Shown here: in pieces, positions 55,176 through 64,000 of the stretch
Layout of the letters: each line of letters opens with the position of its first letter
Numbering within the stretch: the stretch's first letter is position 1
Origin: Modicisalibacter luteus DSM 23508
Lineage (GTDB): Bacteria; Pseudomonadota; Gammaproteobacteria; Pseudomonadales; Halomonadaceae
Reading direction: 5' to 3'
Length of the DNA: 64,000 bases
Assembly: GCF_000378505.1 (NCBI RefSeq)
Contig: NZ_KB899994.1
Coordinates: 1 to 64,000, forward strand
The notes under the pieces: model-generated
What the model was told of the DNA's origin: nothing
The model's input: only the letters and a program-made list of their open reading frames with translations
Database searches by the model: none
Position numbers and translations under genes: made by a program

Positions 55176-56251
55176 GACGTAGCGCCCCCGTTACCGCTAT
55201 TGTTGCGAGCCTGTTCCTCTCGCCGTGCGTGGTCGCGAGCTTCCTTGCGGGCACGATCCTGCGATTCCTGTTCGGCCTCGAAGAGGTCGTAGGCCTCGAT
55301 GATACGCTGGACCAGAGGGTGGCGGACCACGTCCTTGGCGGCGAAATGTGTAACGCCGATCCCTGGCGTGTCCTTGAGTACGTCGAGCACCTGGATCAGG
55401 CCCGAGGATTGGCCGCGTGGCAGGTCGACCTGGGTGACGTCACCCGTGATGACTGCCGTGGAGCCGAAGCCGATCCGCGTCAGGAACATTTTCATCTGTT
55501 CCCGGGTGGTGTTCTGGCTTTCGTCGAGAATGATGAACGCGTTGTTCAGCGTCCGTCCACGCATGTAGGCCAAGGGCGCGATCTCGATTATTTGGCGCTC
55601 GATCAGCTTGCCGACCTGCTCGAAGCCGATCATCTCATAGAGCGCATCATAGAGCGGGCGCAGGTAAGGGTCGATCTTCTGAGCCAGATCGCCAGGTAGG
55701 AAGCCCAGCTTCTCGCCGGCCTCGACGGCCGGACGAACCAGCAGGATGCGGCGTACTTCCTGCAGGTTCAGCGCTTCCACGGCAGCAGCTACGGCTAGAT
55801 AGGTCTTGCCGGTACCGGCAGGGCCAATGCCAAAATTGATGTCGTGCTTGCGAATGCTCGATACATAGCTCTGCTGATTGAGGCCGCGAGGCTTGATCAA
55901 CGAACGCGGGGTGCGAATGACCACCTCGCCGTCGTCATCGCTGCCTTCCTCTTCTTCCAAAGCCTCGATGCCCGACTCCTGAAGAAACAGGTGTACGGTG
56001 TCCGGCTCAAGCTGGCTACCTTCGGTTTCGCGGTAGAGGTGCTCGATGACATTGGCAGCTGCCTTGACGCGTGATCCCGGCCCGGCCAGCTGGAACGTAT
56101 TGCCGCGATTGCGCAGCGTCACGCCCAGGCGTGATTCGACCAGCTTGAGGTGTTCGTCCTGCTGGCCGCAGAGATTGGCCAGCCGCATGGGGTCGTTGGG
56201 TTCGAGGGTCAGCGTGAGAATGCGATGTGCCTGAGAACTGTTTTGACTCAA
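55172..56251 (-). CDS. ybeZ: PhoH-family ATPase (YbeZ)
   Basis: 359 residues. The Walker A is GPAGTGKT near residue 142 and the Walker B is [22 protein letters not shown]. These PhoH-like proteins are cytoplasmic ATPases with an RNA-related role and are functionally linked to YbeY. An N-terminal KH-like region ([19 protein letters not shown]) precedes the ATPase. It ends in a GTGA overlap with ybeY. Confidence 0.92.
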   Translation of the reverse strand: MSQNSSQAHRILTLTLEPNDPMRLANLCGQQDEHLKLVESRLGVTLRNRGNTFQLAGPGSRVKAAANVIEHLYRETEGSQLEPDTVHLFLQESGIEALEEEEGSDDDGEVVIRTPRSLIKPRGLNQQSYVSSIRKHDINFGIGPAGTGKTYLAVAAAVEALNLQEVRRILLVRPAVEAGEKLGFLPGDLAQKIDPYLRPLYDALYEMIGFEQVGKLIERQIIEIAPLAYMRGRTLNNAFIILDESQNTTREQMKMFLTRIGFGSTAVITGDVTQVDLPRGQSSGLIQVLDVLKDTPGIGVTHFAAKDVVRHPLVQRIIEAYDLFEAEQESQDRARKEARDHARREEQARNNSGNGGATS

Positions 56252-56294
56252 GACGAGAAGGCCCGTTGTGTGCGAAATGGTAAGTTGAGCTTAT

Positions 56295-56314
56295 GCCCCA
56301 ACCAAGGTTGGGGC
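56295..56314 (-). terminator. Hairpin between miaB and phoH
   Basis: A symmetric GCCCCAACC/GGTTGGGGC stem lies between the miaB stop codon and the phoH start on the minus strand. The loop is very short. It has no T tract. It may cut transcription partially between miaB and phoH. Confidence 0.45.
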
Positions 56315-56327
56315 AATAACGCGAGTT

Positions 56328-57671
56328 TCAATGAACTTCGGCCGTTACCAGTTCGCCACGCAGCGAATTAGGCAAGGCTTCGCTGATTTCGACATCGACG
56401 AAGCTACCGATCAGTTCGGTCGGGTCGGGAGCGGAGAAATTGACGACGCGGTTGTTCTCGGTACGCCCGGACAATTGGCCGGGGTCCTTGGGCGAAAAAC
56501 CGGTGACCAGGATGCGTTGCGTTGTACCGACCATGCGCCGGCTGATCTGCATGGCATTCTGGTTGATGCGCTCCTGTAAAATGGCAAGGCGCTGCTTCTT
56601 GACCGCTTCCGGCGTGTCATCTTCCAGGCCGGCGGCTGGTGTGCCGGGACGTGCCGAGTAGACGAAACTGAACGAGACGTCAAAGCCGACACGATGGATC
56701 AGGTCCATGGTGTCCTCGAAATCCTGTTCGGTCTCGCCGGGAAAGCCGATGATGAAATCCGACGAGAAGCTGATGTCGGGACGCAGCGCACGAATGCGCT
56801 CGAGCTTGGCGACGTACTCCTCGACTTCATGGCCACGCTTCATGGCGGCCAGGATACGGTTGGAGCCGGACTGCACCGGCAGGTGCAGGTGGCTGACCAA
56901 TTCGGGAATCTCGCCATAGGCCTCGATCAGGCTGTCGGAAAACTCAACAGGGTGCGAGGTGGTGAAGCGGATGCGATCGATGCCATCAATGGCGGCGACA
57001 CAGGCGATCAGTTCGGCCAGGTCGATCTCGTCACCCAAGGCATTCTCACCGCGATAGGCGTTGACATTCTGTCCCAGCAGGTTGACCTCGCGCACACCCT
57101 GTTCGGCGAGGTGCATGATCTCGTCCATTACGGCCTCGAAGGGGCGTGATACTTCCTCGCCCCGTGTGTAAGGCACGACACAGAACGTGCAGTACTTCGA
57201 GCACCCTTCCATGATCGAGACGAAAGCCGTGGCGCCGTCTGAACTCGGTTTGGGCAGATGGTCGAACTTCTCGATTTCAGGAAATGTCACATCGACGACG
57301 GAAATCTGGTTGTCGCGGCGTGAATCGAGCATCGACGGGATGCGGTGGAGCGTCTGCGGGCCGAATACCATATCGACATGGGGCGCGCGCTTGCGCAGGT
57401 TCTCGCCTTCCTGGCTGGCCACGCAGCCCCCAACGCCGATGACCAAGCCGGGATTGGCCTGCTTGAGCTTCTTCCAGCGGCCAAGCTGGTGGAACACTTT
57501 TTCCTGAGCCTTTTCGCGTATCGAGCAGGTATTAAGCAGGATGACGTCGGCTTCGCGCTCGTCGTCGGTCAGCTCCATCTGATGGGATTCGCCGAGTAGA
57601 TCCGCCATACGGGCAGAGTCGTACTCGTTCATCTGGCAACCGTGAGTCTTGATGAAGAGCTTCTTCGTCAT
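56328..57671 (-). CDS. miaB: tRNA-2-methylthio-N6-dimethylallyladenosine synthase MiaB
   Basis: 447 residues. A radical SAM methylthiotransferase that modifies A37 of tRNAs. The N-terminal domain cluster cysteines are in [26 protein letters not shown] and GGCVASQEG; the radical SAM cysteines are in [15 protein letters not shown] near residue 157; a C-terminal TRAM domain is present. The true start is ATG 57671 ([12 protein letters not shown]), since upstream residues of the frame have no family match. It heads the miaB-phoH-ybeY-corC-lnt operon. Confidence 0.96.
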   Translation of the reverse strand: MTKKLFIKTHGCQMNEYDSARMADLLGESHQMELTDDEREADVILLNTCSIREKAQEKVFHQLGRWKKLKQANPGLVIGVGGCVASQEGENLRKRAPHVDMVFGPQTLHRIPSMLDSRRDNQISVVDVTFPEIEKFDHLPKPSSDGATAFVSIMEGCSKYCTFCVVPYTRGEEVSRPFEAVMDEIMHLAEQGVREVNLLGQNVNAYRGENALGDEIDLAELIACVAAIDGIDRIRFTTSHPVEFSDSLIEAYGEIPELVSHLHLPVQSGSNRILAAMKRGHEVEEYVAKLERIRALRPDISFSSDFIIGFPGETEQDFEDTMDLIHRVGFDVSFSFVYSARPGTPAAGLEDDTPEAVKKQRLAILQERINQNAMQISRRMVGTTQRILVTGFSPKDPGQLSGRTENNRVVNFSAPDPTELIGSFVDVEISEALPNSLRGELVTAEVH

Positions 57672-57893
57672 AGCGTGCCGTCGGGTCAATGATGGCCCGA
57701 TTTGTCCGTGATAGGAGTGAATGCATGGCCGATGTGGCCGGACCCGATGGTATCCGACAGGCCGTGGAATAGGATATGACGATGAATTATACGTAGGGGA
57801 GAGGGGACTTGGCCAGTCTCTCGCTGGGTGCGCTTCGAAGCCCCGGCGTCTGTGATATTCTTTGCGTTTTGCCAATGAGCAGATGGGAGCGGT

Positions 57894-58223
57894 ATGGCAG
57901 CGAAGCCGATCTATCGGGTGGTTTTTCACAATCAGGGTGAAATCTGGGAACTTTACGCCCGTGACATCTTCCAGAGTGACCTGTGGGGCTTTATCGAGGT
58001 CGAGACGTTTGTCTTCGAGGATAACTCAAAACTTGTCGTCGATCCGTCCTCAGAGAAACTCAAGCGGACCTTCGAGGGTGTCAATCGCAGTTATATTCCG
58101 CTCAATGCCATCGTCCGTATCGACGAGGTGGAGCGGGAGGGAACGCCCAAGGCAGTCACGGCGCAGGGGAAGGTGGCCGAGTTCCCGCGTCCGTTCTCCT
58201 TACCGCCCAGAGATGACAGTTAA
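57894..58223 (+). CDS. DUF1820 family protein
   Basis: 109 residues, a single small domain: [37 protein letters not shown], then [22 protein letters not shown]1820 proteins are gammaproteobacterial and of unknown function. A GGAG-type site precedes the ATG. It is divergent from miaB by 222 bp. Confidence 0.85.
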   Translation: MAAKPIYRVVFHNQGEIWELYARDIFQSDLWGFIEVETFVFEDNSKLVVDPSSEKLKRTFEGVNRSYIPLNAIVRIDEVEREGTPKAVTAQGKVAEFPRPFSLPPRDDS

Positions 58224-58303
58224 TGGTTAAAAATTGATCGAATCGTGGCCTTGCCAGACAGTTCGCCGTTCCCGAAATGTTCCGGTCGAGGTTTTCCCAA
58301 GGT

Positions 58304-58326
58304 TTATCCACAGAATGTGTGGATGA
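58304..58326. promoter_or_regulatory. Inverted pair of DnaA-box-like sequences
   Basis: TTATCCACA at 58304-58312 matches the consensus DnaA box exactly. After 5 nt, TGTGGATGA (58318-58326) is the reverse form with one mismatch. They lie in the gap between the DUF1820 and SH3 genes. The pair also makes a 7-bp hairpin (ATCCACA/TGTGGAT), so the match may partly reflect a stem-loop. Confidence 0.5.
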
Positions 58327-58435
58327 GTGCCGGATCTGCCATGGCATCGACGGGCCTGAAAGGATTGACAGCCCGAACATCGCGTGGGCAGCTGCCCAAA
58401 GAGCCATCCGAAGGTCAAGATGACGGCAATGTAAA

Positions 58436-59047
58436 ATGCGTAAAATTAAACGTTTAGTTATATGTCTGACGCTCAGCCTGGCGGCTTTGGATAGCCAGGC
58501 CCAGGAAGTCCGCTGGGTCGCGGATGACCTGGAAACCTATGTGCGTAGTGGGCCCACCAACGAATATCGCATTGTCGGCACGCTGACGTCCGGTGATGAG
58601 GTCACCGTCCTCGAGACCCAGGGCGACTATAGCCGAATCAGAGCGCCGGGTGGCGATGAGGTGTGGATAGAAAGTGATCAACTCCAGGCCGAGCGCAGTG
58701 TTAGCGATCGCTTTCCCGAGCTTCAGGCTCAGAACGCGAAGCTGAGTGCGCGTCTCGAGGGTATCGATGAAGAATGGCAAAGCCGAGTGGCCACCATGAC
58801 CGAAACGCTCAAGCAGCGTGAAGCTCGCATCGCCGAACTGGAGAGTCGCAACGCTGAACTGAATCAACAGGCCAGCCAGGCTGCGGATCAGATTCGCGGG
58901 CTGCAGGCCAGGCTCGATACCCGGGAGCAGGACCTGCTGATGCGCTATTTCATGTATGGCGGTGGAGTCGCTGGTGCAGGGCTGATAATGGGCCTGCTGG
59001 TTCCGCATCTGCCGCGTCGGCGCAACAAGCGCGACCGCTGGTTTTGA
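58436..59047 (+). CDS. SH3 domain-containing envelope protein (TIGR04211/YgiM-like)
   Basis: 203 residues: signal peptide (RLVICLTLSLAALDSQA), bacterial SH3 domain (about residues 25-85, VRSGPTNEYRIVGTLTSGDEVTV, DEVWIESDQL), a long coiled coil (about 85-170, with LKQREARIAELESRNAELN), and a C-terminal transmembrane helix (MYGGGVAGAGLIMGLLVP) with a basic RRRNKR end. This is the layout of E. coli YgiM and the TIGR04211 family. It should be exported and anchored at the C-terminus. No partner is visible. Confidence 0.87.
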   Translation: MRKIKRLVICLTLSLAALDSQAQEVRWVADDLETYVRSGPTNEYRIVGTLTSGDEVTVLETQGDYSRIRAPGGDEVWIESDQLQAERSVSDRFPELQAQNAKLSARLEGIDEEWQSRVATMTETLKQREARIAELESRNAELNQQASQAADQIRGLQARLDTREQDLLMRYFMYGGGVAGAGLIMGLLVPHLPRRRNKRDRWF

Positions 59048-59104
59048 AAAAATGCCAATGCATGTGCGGTGAGACACTCACCGTGACGAGCCGGAAGGAC
59101 GACG

Positions 59105-59755
59105 ATGCCTCAAGAATGGCTGCAGCGATGGCGTGAAGGACGTATCGGTTTCCATCGCAGCGAAACGCATCCTGCGCTGATCAAGCACTGGGGGGCCTTG
59201 GCCGTGCCAGACGGCGCCAAGGTGCTGGTGCCATTATGTGGCAAGAGCCTGGACATGCGCTGGCTGGCCGAGCAGGGGCATCCTGTGCTGGGTATCGAGC
59301 TTGCTGCCGAGGCCATCGAACAGTTCCTGGCCGAAGGCGAAGGCGACATCTCACGCTATCGGCAGGGCCATTTTAGTGTCTATCGGCAGGCCAGCGTAGA
59401 GCTCTGGTGCGGTGACTTCTTTCATGTACATGTGGAGCAGGCCAAGGAATTCCAGGCCTTCTATGACCGGGCGGCCCTGATCGCCTTGCCGCCGGCTACG
59501 CGACAGCGTTATAGCCTTCATCTCGCTCAATTGTTGCCGCCAGGGGCGCGTGGATTGCTGGTGACGCTGACACATCCCGGCGGGCCCGATGCGGGCCCGC
59601 CGTTCTCGGTGGATGATGAAGAAGTCCGGCGCTTGCTGGCGCCCAACTTCGAGCTGGCGCTGTTGGAGACCAGTCCACCCGACGAGCGTGGACTCAGCGA
59701 GCAGGTCTGGTCGTTGTGCCGCCGTGGCCCCGGACGAGCGGGAGTGGCTGACTAG
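59105..59755 (+). CDS. tpm: Thiopurine S-methyltransferase
   Basis: 216 residues. A SAM-dependent enzyme that methylates thiopurines and, in bacteria, selenium and tellurium compounds. Family features are WLQRWREGRIGFH at the start, VLVPLCGKSLDMRWLAEQGH with the SAM-binding GKSLD near residues 45-50, GIELAAEAIEQF and YDRAALIALPPATR. A GGAAGGA ribosome-binding site precedes the ATG. The stop codon TAG lies in the left inverted repeat of a MITE-like element. Confidence 0.93.
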   Translation: MPQEWLQRWREGRIGFHRSETHPALIKHWGALAVPDGAKVLVPLCGKSLDMRWLAEQGHPVLGIELAAEAIEQFLAEGEGDISRYRQGHFSVYRQASVELWCGDFFHVHVEQAKEFQAFYDRAALIALPPATRQRYSLHLAQLLPPGARGLLVTLTHPGGPDAGPPFSVDDEEVRRLLAPNFELALLETSPPDERGLSEQVWSLCRRGPGRAGVAD

Positions 59756-59892
59756 GTCGTGTTCGAACAGTTGATGAGCAACGGCCAGGCAAGGCGAAAA
59801 TAGCGAAAGAGCGACATTTACGCGTGAATACCTTGGACTGGTTTTCAATGCCGTATGTACCCAGTGCAGTCACTGTTAGGGCACGACCCTAG
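59752..59892. mobile_element. MITE-like inverted-repeat element
   Basis: The ends are imperfect inverted repeats of about 22 nt (left CTAGGTCGTGTTCGAACAGT, right complement CTAGGGTCGTGCCCTAACAG), each flanked by CTAG. The body is about 100 bp and holds no gene. The stop codons of tpm and of the convergent lipoprotein gene both fall in these ends. The features fit a small non-autonomous transposon, though without other copies in this window the call is inferred. Confidence 0.5.
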
Positions 59893-60482
59893 CGGGCTAG
59901 CAACTGTCCAACCTGCGGATCGTTGAAGGCACGCGCCAAGGCACGACTCAGGACATCGTTGACCATCTCGGTATTGGCTTCGCGGTTAGGCGAGAGAGCA
60001 TAGGTCTGCTCGCGTTTTGCCGTGTAGGTGCCGGTATAGATCAAGTTGTCGTTTGCAACTTCAGCGCGCAGGCGCGCCAGTAATTGCGCCTTGTCGATGA
60101 CAGGTTCGGCGTCGGCTTTTTCGTAATTGAGTTGAGCCAGCGTCAAGGTCATGCTTGGGCGATCCGGTGCGGGCTGCGTAGTAGGAGTGAAGCCCATTTG
60201 TGAAATTGCCGCTTCTGCCTGGGCCTGCAGCTTGGGAATGACGTCATAGGCCTCGACGGTAATGGTGTCGTTGGCCATGGCTGCGCCACTACGGGTTCCC
60301 AGGACATTGGATTCCCGACCATCCACGACCGTGACGGTGACGCTCTGACCACTGCCTATCCGAGGTAGGTTGCCGCTTACCGTAGGGTTGGTCTGTAGAT
60401 AGTGGGGGCTGCTTGCGCAGCCGGCCATCATCATGACGACCAGTACTCCGCCCAGCCAAGCTACGGTCTTTAGTAAGCGCAT
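59889..60482 (-). CDS. YajG-family lipoprotein
   Basis: 197 residues. A lipoprotein signal (VAWLGGVLVVMMMAGC, lipobox MAGC near residue 22) is followed by SSPHYLQTNPTVSGNLPRIGSGQSVTVTVVDGRESNVLGTRSG, matching the YajG family of outer-membrane lipoproteins of unknown role. The ATG at 60482 has an AAGGAG site. The stop codon is in the right end of the MITE-like element. A 12-bp hairpin sits upstream of the ribosome-binding site. Confidence 0.85.
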   Translation of the reverse strand: MRLLKTVAWLGGVLVVMMMAGCASSPHYLQTNPTVSGNLPRIGSGQSVTVTVVDGRESNVLGTRSGAAMANDTITVEAYDVIPKLQAQAEAAISQMGFTPTTQPAPDRPSMTLTLAQLNYEKADAEPVIDKAQLLARLRAEVANDNLIYTGTYTAKREQTYALSPNREANTEMVNDVLSRALARAFNDPQVGQLLAR

Positions 60483-60507
60483 AATGTATTCTCCTTGCTG
60501 CCAATGA

Positions 60508-60538
60508 ACTGCCGCTCGATAGCGTTTCGAGCGGCAGT
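60508..60538 (-). promoter_or_regulatory. 12-bp hairpin in the leader of the YajG-like gene
   Basis: A perfect 12-bp stem (ACTGCCGCTCGA at 60508-60519 with TCGAGCGGCAGT at 60527-60538) and a 7-nt loop lie just upstream of the ribosome-binding site of the lipoprotein gene. No T tract follows on the minus strand. It could end transcripts from the MFS gene or form a leader structure. Confidence 0.5.
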
Positions 60539-60687
60539 ATAACGTTGGTGAGCATAGAAACGCAGAGGCTGCGCAGTCTAGGGTGAGAGACTGGCCCGGT
60601 GTCGGTGGGCTGTCGTCTCGGCGAAGCGGTGCCAGCAACGAGAAACAAGCTAACGCTAATTGGCCATCCAGACGAACATGTGGTGGT

Positions 60688-61866
60688 TCAGTTGGTTTTG
60701 GACGCGTCGAGGATGGGTTGGCGCAGCAGCCAGAGACCGACCAAGGGCCCCGGGAGTAACAGCCAGGCAATCCACTTGTCGAGCAAAGGCCACACCGGCA
60801 CGAGGACGACCAGGGAAATTACCGAAATGCCGAAGCCAATGGCATTCTGCAGGGTAAGGGCTGTGCCCATTCGCTGGCTGGGCACAGCACGGGCGGAGAG
60901 CGCCGAAAAATGAGCTGAATCGACGACTGCCAGAGCGCTCCAGCAGCCGAGGAAGGGAAGGAGCATTGCAGCAGGTAGCGATGCCGCCCAAGGGTAGACA
61001 AGGCAGCAGGCGCCGGAGCCAGCCAGGCCCAGCATGGCGACGCGTCGGCTACCGATGTGTTGGCTCAGCCACCCGCCTAGCCAGCAGCCGGGACCGCCGA
61101 TAGCGATCAGGGCAAAGCTGCCCAGAGCCAAGGTCACAGTCGAGGCCTGCGGCAATGCCGACGCTAACAACAAAGGCAGCAGGGCCCATAAGGTATACAA
61201 CTCCCACATATGGCCGAAGTAACCGCCTGCAGCGCGTCGATAGCCTGGTATCGCAAAGACACTGAAATCGAGTACTGCCTGAACCGGAGGCGATCGCCGC
61301 TTGGCGGCAGCCACGTGGGGCGCTTCACCGAGCCGCCAGACCACCAGGCCTGCCAGCAGGGCCAATAGCGAGGCGCCCCACACCCCACTGGCCCATGGCA
61401 GGTCGAATATCCCGGCTTGGCTGAAGGCGTGCAGCGCGTGCGGCAGTGCCGTGCCTAATACCAGCATTCCGACCAGCCAAGCCAGACCCAGCCCAGTACG
61501 TCCCGGGGCCCAACCGACCATGAGTTTCATGCCGATCGGGTAGATCCCGGCCAGAGTCATGCCAGTAATCAGGCGCAGTAATACGGCTGGCCAGAAACCT
61601 CCCGCCAAGGGCAGTAGTGCATTCGACATGGCACCGACCAGGCAGGCGCCAGCAAACAGCCGGCTGGCATCGATACGGTCGGCCAGGCCGCTCAGGCCGA
61701 TACCCAGCGTACCTAGCAGAAAGCCGACCTGCACGGCTCCGGTCAGCCAGCCGAGATCGGTCGCGGCTAGTCCCCAAGCCTGCTGAAGGGCACCGATCAC
61801 AGCATTGGGGGTAAACCACAAGGCGGTACCGAACAGCTCGGCGACGGCAATAAGAAAAATGGCCAT
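60688..61866 (-). CDS. MFS transporter
   Basis: 392 residues with twelve predicted helices. The start AIFLIAVAELFGTALWFTPNAVIGALQ and the loop between helices 2 and 3 GLADRIDASRL are MFS-type. There is no family marker that gives the substrate. The ATG at 61866 is chosen because the frame upstream to 62166 runs through ggt in another reading frame. It follows ggt by 110 bp; a short peptide or amino-acid substrate is possible but unsupported. Confidence 0.85.
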   Translation of the reverse strand: MAIFLIAVAELFGTALWFTPNAVIGALQQAWGLAATDLGWLTGAVQVGFLLGTLGIGLSGLADRIDASRLFAGACLVGAMSNALLPLAGGFWPAVLLRLITGMTLAGIYPIGMKLMVGWAPGRTGLGLAWLVGMLVLGTALPHALHAFSQAGIFDLPWASGVWGASLLALLAGLVVWRLGEAPHVAAAKRRSPPVQAVLDFSVFAIPGYRRAAGGYFGHMWELYTLWALLPLLLASALPQASTVTLALGSFALIAIGGPGCWLGGWLSQHIGSRRVAMLGLAGSGACCLVYPWAASLPAAMLLPFLGCWSALAVVDSAHFSALSARAVPSQRMGTALTLQNAIGFGISVISLVVLVPVWPLLDKWIAWLLLPGPLVGLWLLRQPILDASKTN

Positions 61867-61949
61867 GGGATTTCTCGAAGGCAAAGCGTTATTGAGACAC
61901 GACGCCTGTTGAGCGTCGATGGCACCTTGGTGGCGTGTCGGAACGCAAT

Positions 61950-61969
61950 GCCCCGGCCGGAGCCGGGGC
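61950..61969 (-). terminator. Hairpin after ggt
   Basis: A perfect 8-bp stem GCCCCGGC/GCCGGGGC with a 4-nt loop lies 8 nt after the ggt stop codon on the minus strand. No long T tract follows. Confidence 0.5.
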
Positions 61970-61976
61970 GAAAGGG

Positions 61977-63719
61977 TCAAAGCCCGATAGCTGAGGAAGT
62001 GGAGCGACGTGGATCGGCGCCGCCATAGTAGGTGCCGCCCTCGATCACGATCGACTGTGCGGCACCCATGGCATCCTGGCGGCTGACGGTGTGGCCGAGC
62101 GCTTCGAGCAGGGCGATGGTATCGAGACTGATACCCTGTTCGATACGGATCTCGTCGGGTAGCCACTGGTGATGAATGCGGGGCACGCTGACCGCAGTCT
62201 GGATGTTCATGTCGTGATCGACGACGTTCATCAGTACCTGAAGGGTCGTAGTGATGATTCGCGACCCGCCGGGACTCCCCGTGATCAGGAAGTTCTTGCC
62301 GTTCTTCTTGACGATGGTGGGCGTCATCGACGAGAGCATGCGCTTGTTGGGCTCGACCTTGTTGGCCTCGCCGCCGATCAGCCCGTAGGCATTTGGTACA
62401 CCCGGCTTGGCAGAAAAATCATCCATCTCGTTATTGAGCAGAAAGCCTGCTCCGTCGACGACAATGCCCGAGCCGTAGCTGAAGTTGATGGTATAGGTAT
62501 TGGACACCGCCAGTCCTTTGCCATCGGCAATCGAGAAATGCGTAGTCTCGTTGGATTCGTAGGGCAGCGGATTGCCCGGGGCGATGCTGTCGCTGGGTGT
62601 AGCCTGGGCCCTACTGATCTGGTTGCGCAGCTCGTCTGCGTAGGCCTTAGAGGTGATGCCTTCGAGCGGCACGTCGACGAAGTCGGTATCACCAAGGTAT
62701 TTGGAGCGGTCAGCGTAGGCACGCTTCATGGCCTCGGCCATGACGTGAATGGTGGCAGCGGAGTTGAACCCCATGGCACCGATATCGTAACCCTCGAGAA
62801 TGTTGAGCATCTGCACGATATGCGCACCACCGGAGGAGGGCGGACTCATGGCGTATACATCGTGGCCCCGATAAGTACCGTGACTCGGTTCACGAATTGC
62901 AGGCTGGTAATTGGCCAGGTCCTCTTGGGTCATCAGGCCGTCGTGTCTCTGCATTTCCGCAGCAATCAGTCGCGCCGTCTCTCCTTCGTAGAATTCGCGC
63001 GGGCCATGCTCGGCGATTCGCTTGAGCGTGGCGGCGAGGTCAGGTTGGCGGAAGGTGTCGCCGGCCTGGTAAAGGCTGCCGTCCGGTTTGAAGAATACCT
63101 TGCGCGTCGACTCCCATTTTTCCAGTCGGTCGCGAGCCTCACGAACGCCCTCGGCAAAACGCTGGGGCACGGCGAATCCATCCTCGGCCAGGCGTATTGC
63201 CGGCGCCAAGGCTTCGGCCAGGCTCAGCGTGCCATATTTTTCCAGCGCCAAGGCCAGGCCGGCCACGGTGCCGGGTACCCCGGAAGCATTGTGGGTATAG
63301 CGCGACAGCTCGGAAACCGCTTCACCCTGTTCGTTCTGGAACATTGTCTCGTACGCGGCGGAAGGCGCCTTTTCGCGATAGTCGATAGCGATGACCTCCC
63401 CGCTGTTCTCGTCCGAGATCAGCATGAAGCCACCGCCACCGATGTTACCCGAGCGCGGTTGAGTGACAGCCAGCGCGAAGCCGGCGGTCACTGCGGCATC
63501 GACGGCATTACCCCCCTTGGCGAGCACATCGCGCGCCACCTGCGACGCCAGAAAATGACTGGTGGCCACCATGCCACGGGTACCCACTTCTGGGTGGAAG
63601 CGCTCGCCCTCTAGGATGGCTTCCTGAGCGGAGGCGAGCGGAATTGACAAGGTGACGAAAAGGGCGACGCCCAGCCGGCGGTACCAGCCGGAGGAAAAAG
63701 GAAAGGAAGGTAAAGCCAT
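61977..63719 (-). CDS. ggt: Gamma-glutamyltransferase
   Basis: 580 residues, normal. It cleaves gamma-glutamyl bonds of glutathione in the periplasm. A signal peptide ends in PLASAQE. The autocatalytic nucleophile is the first Thr of NETTHFSIADG near residue 390. The family start GMVATSHFLASQVARDVLAKGGNAVDAAV and the gate GSPGGSRI are present. A short upstream gap (63720-63912) separates it from rpe, which is divergent. It is followed by an MFS gene. Confidence 0.94.
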   Translation of the reverse strand: MALPSFPFSSGWYRRLGVALFVTLSIPLASAQEAILEGERFHPEVGTRGMVATSHFLASQVARDVLAKGGNAVDAAVTAGFALAVTQPRSGNIGGGGFMLISDENSGEVIAIDYREKAPSAAYETMFQNEQGEAVSELSRYTHNASGVPGTVAGLALALEKYGTLSLAEALAPAIRLAEDGFAVPQRFAEGVREARDRLEKWESTRKVFFKPDGSLYQAGDTFRQPDLAATLKRIAEHGPREFYEGETARLIAAEMQRHDGLMTQEDLANYQPAIREPSHGTYRGHDVYAMSPPSSGGAHIVQMLNILEGYDIGAMGFNSAATIHVMAEAMKRAYADRSKYLGDTDFVDVPLEGITSKAYADELRNQISRAQATPSDSIAPGNPLPYESNETTHFSIADGKGLAVSNTYTINFSYGSGIVVDGAGFLLNNEMDDFSAKPGVPNAYGLIGGEANKVEPNKRMLSSMTPTIVKKNGKNFLITGSPGGSRIITTTLQVLMNVVDHDMNIQTAVSVPRIHHQWLPDEIRIEQGISLDTIALLEALGHTVSRQDAMGAAQSIVIEGGTYYGGADPRRSTSSAIGL

Positions 63720-63912
63720 GATCGACTCCCTGATTATGGTTCTTGGTTATGTGGGCTGGCTCTGTCTTGAGTACATTCGTTCAAGGCTTTAACAAAACCA
63801 GACGTTTTCACTATCGTCACGTAACGCAGCGCATGCAAATCTTGCGAACCGACAATCCCCGAAGGGTGCTGGTAGAATGGCCGCCTTCCATAGCTTCGCT
63901 GATGAAAGAGCC

Positions 63913-64000
63913 ATGCCTGACCTGAACCCCGATTTCAAGATTGCGCCTTCCATTCTCTCCGCCGATTTTGCGCGTCTGGGACAGGAAGTGGATGACGTGT
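63913..64000 (+). CDS. rpe: Ribulose-phosphate 3-epimerase, N-terminal fragment
   Basis: The 29 codons before the end of the window read PDLNPDFKIAPSILSADFAR and GQEVDDV, matching the Rpe start IAPSILSADFARLG. Rpe interconverts ribulose 5-phosphate and xylulose 5-phosphate. Only the start is present because the window ends. A TAGAAT -10 candidate is at 63873-63878. A 60-codon frame at 63743-63925 overlapping it is not supported. Confidence 0.9.
   Translation, partial: MPDLNPDFKIAPSILSADFARLGQEVDDV

Noticed and set aside
62169-63614. A 481-codon plus-strand frame opposite ggt
   Set aside because: ggt on the minus strand has clear family motifs over its full length. The other frame is a shadow caused by GC-rich codon use; it has no motif and no ribosome-binding site.
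63743-63925. A 60-codon frame before rpe
   Set aside because: It overlaps the clear Rpe start in another frame.

Overview
The window reads as chromosome from a Halomonas-like gammaproteobacterium (Halomonadaceae). The evidence is high GC coding sequence, gammaproteobacterial housekeeping synteny (leuS-lptE-holA beside a ybeL-like gene, and miaB-phoH-ybeY-corC-lnt), EpmC, SlyA, FadBA and CysJI. The genus call is inference.

Layout. 1-275: the end of an rRNA operon (23S-5S spacer, 5S rRNA, terminator). 0.3-11.5 kb: housekeeping and stress genes: rlmM, an ABM-domain protein, tusA, a MATE pump, a DUF3080 lipoprotein, epmC, tatD, uup, a universal stress protein and slyA. 11.7-15.2 kb: the fadBA beta-oxidation operon with a strong terminator. 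15.2-21.1 kb: DUF488, an LD-carboxypeptidase, cysJI and a DsbA-like protein.

21.2-47.0 kb is the accessory core. A type I secretion operon (ABC exporter, HlyD-like adaptor, TolC-like channel, each joined by an ATGA overlap) runs on the minus strand. It diverges across a 629-bp AT-rich intergenic region from one giant plus-strand gene encoding a 4538-residue exoprotein. That protein is built from carbohydrate-binding-like modules, cadherin/Ig-like modules, a malectin-like module, a sugar-dehydrogenase-like beta-propeller and three C-terminal CBM6-like units. I see no signal peptide and no RTX repeats. Immediately downstream is a complete ebo gene set in a permuted order: eboD-eboE-eboC on plus, eboF on minus, then eboA-eboB on plus. 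Ebo genes are linked to precursor export and secondary metabolism in other bacteria, but their chemistry is unresolved. The side-by-side arrangement of a dedicated secretion system, its probable giant cargo and an ebo cluster is the most interesting feature here.

47.1-64 kb returns to conserved genes: holA, lptE, leuS, a zinc-ribbon protein, lnt, corC, ybeY, phoH, miaB, DUF1820, an SH3-domain membrane protein, tpm, a lipoprotein, an MFS transporter, ggt and the first 29 codons of rpe. Two small non-coding features stand out: an inverted pair of DnaA-box-like sequences at 58.3 kb, and a MITE-like inverted repeat at 59.75-59.89 kb whose ends carry the stop codons of both flanking genes.
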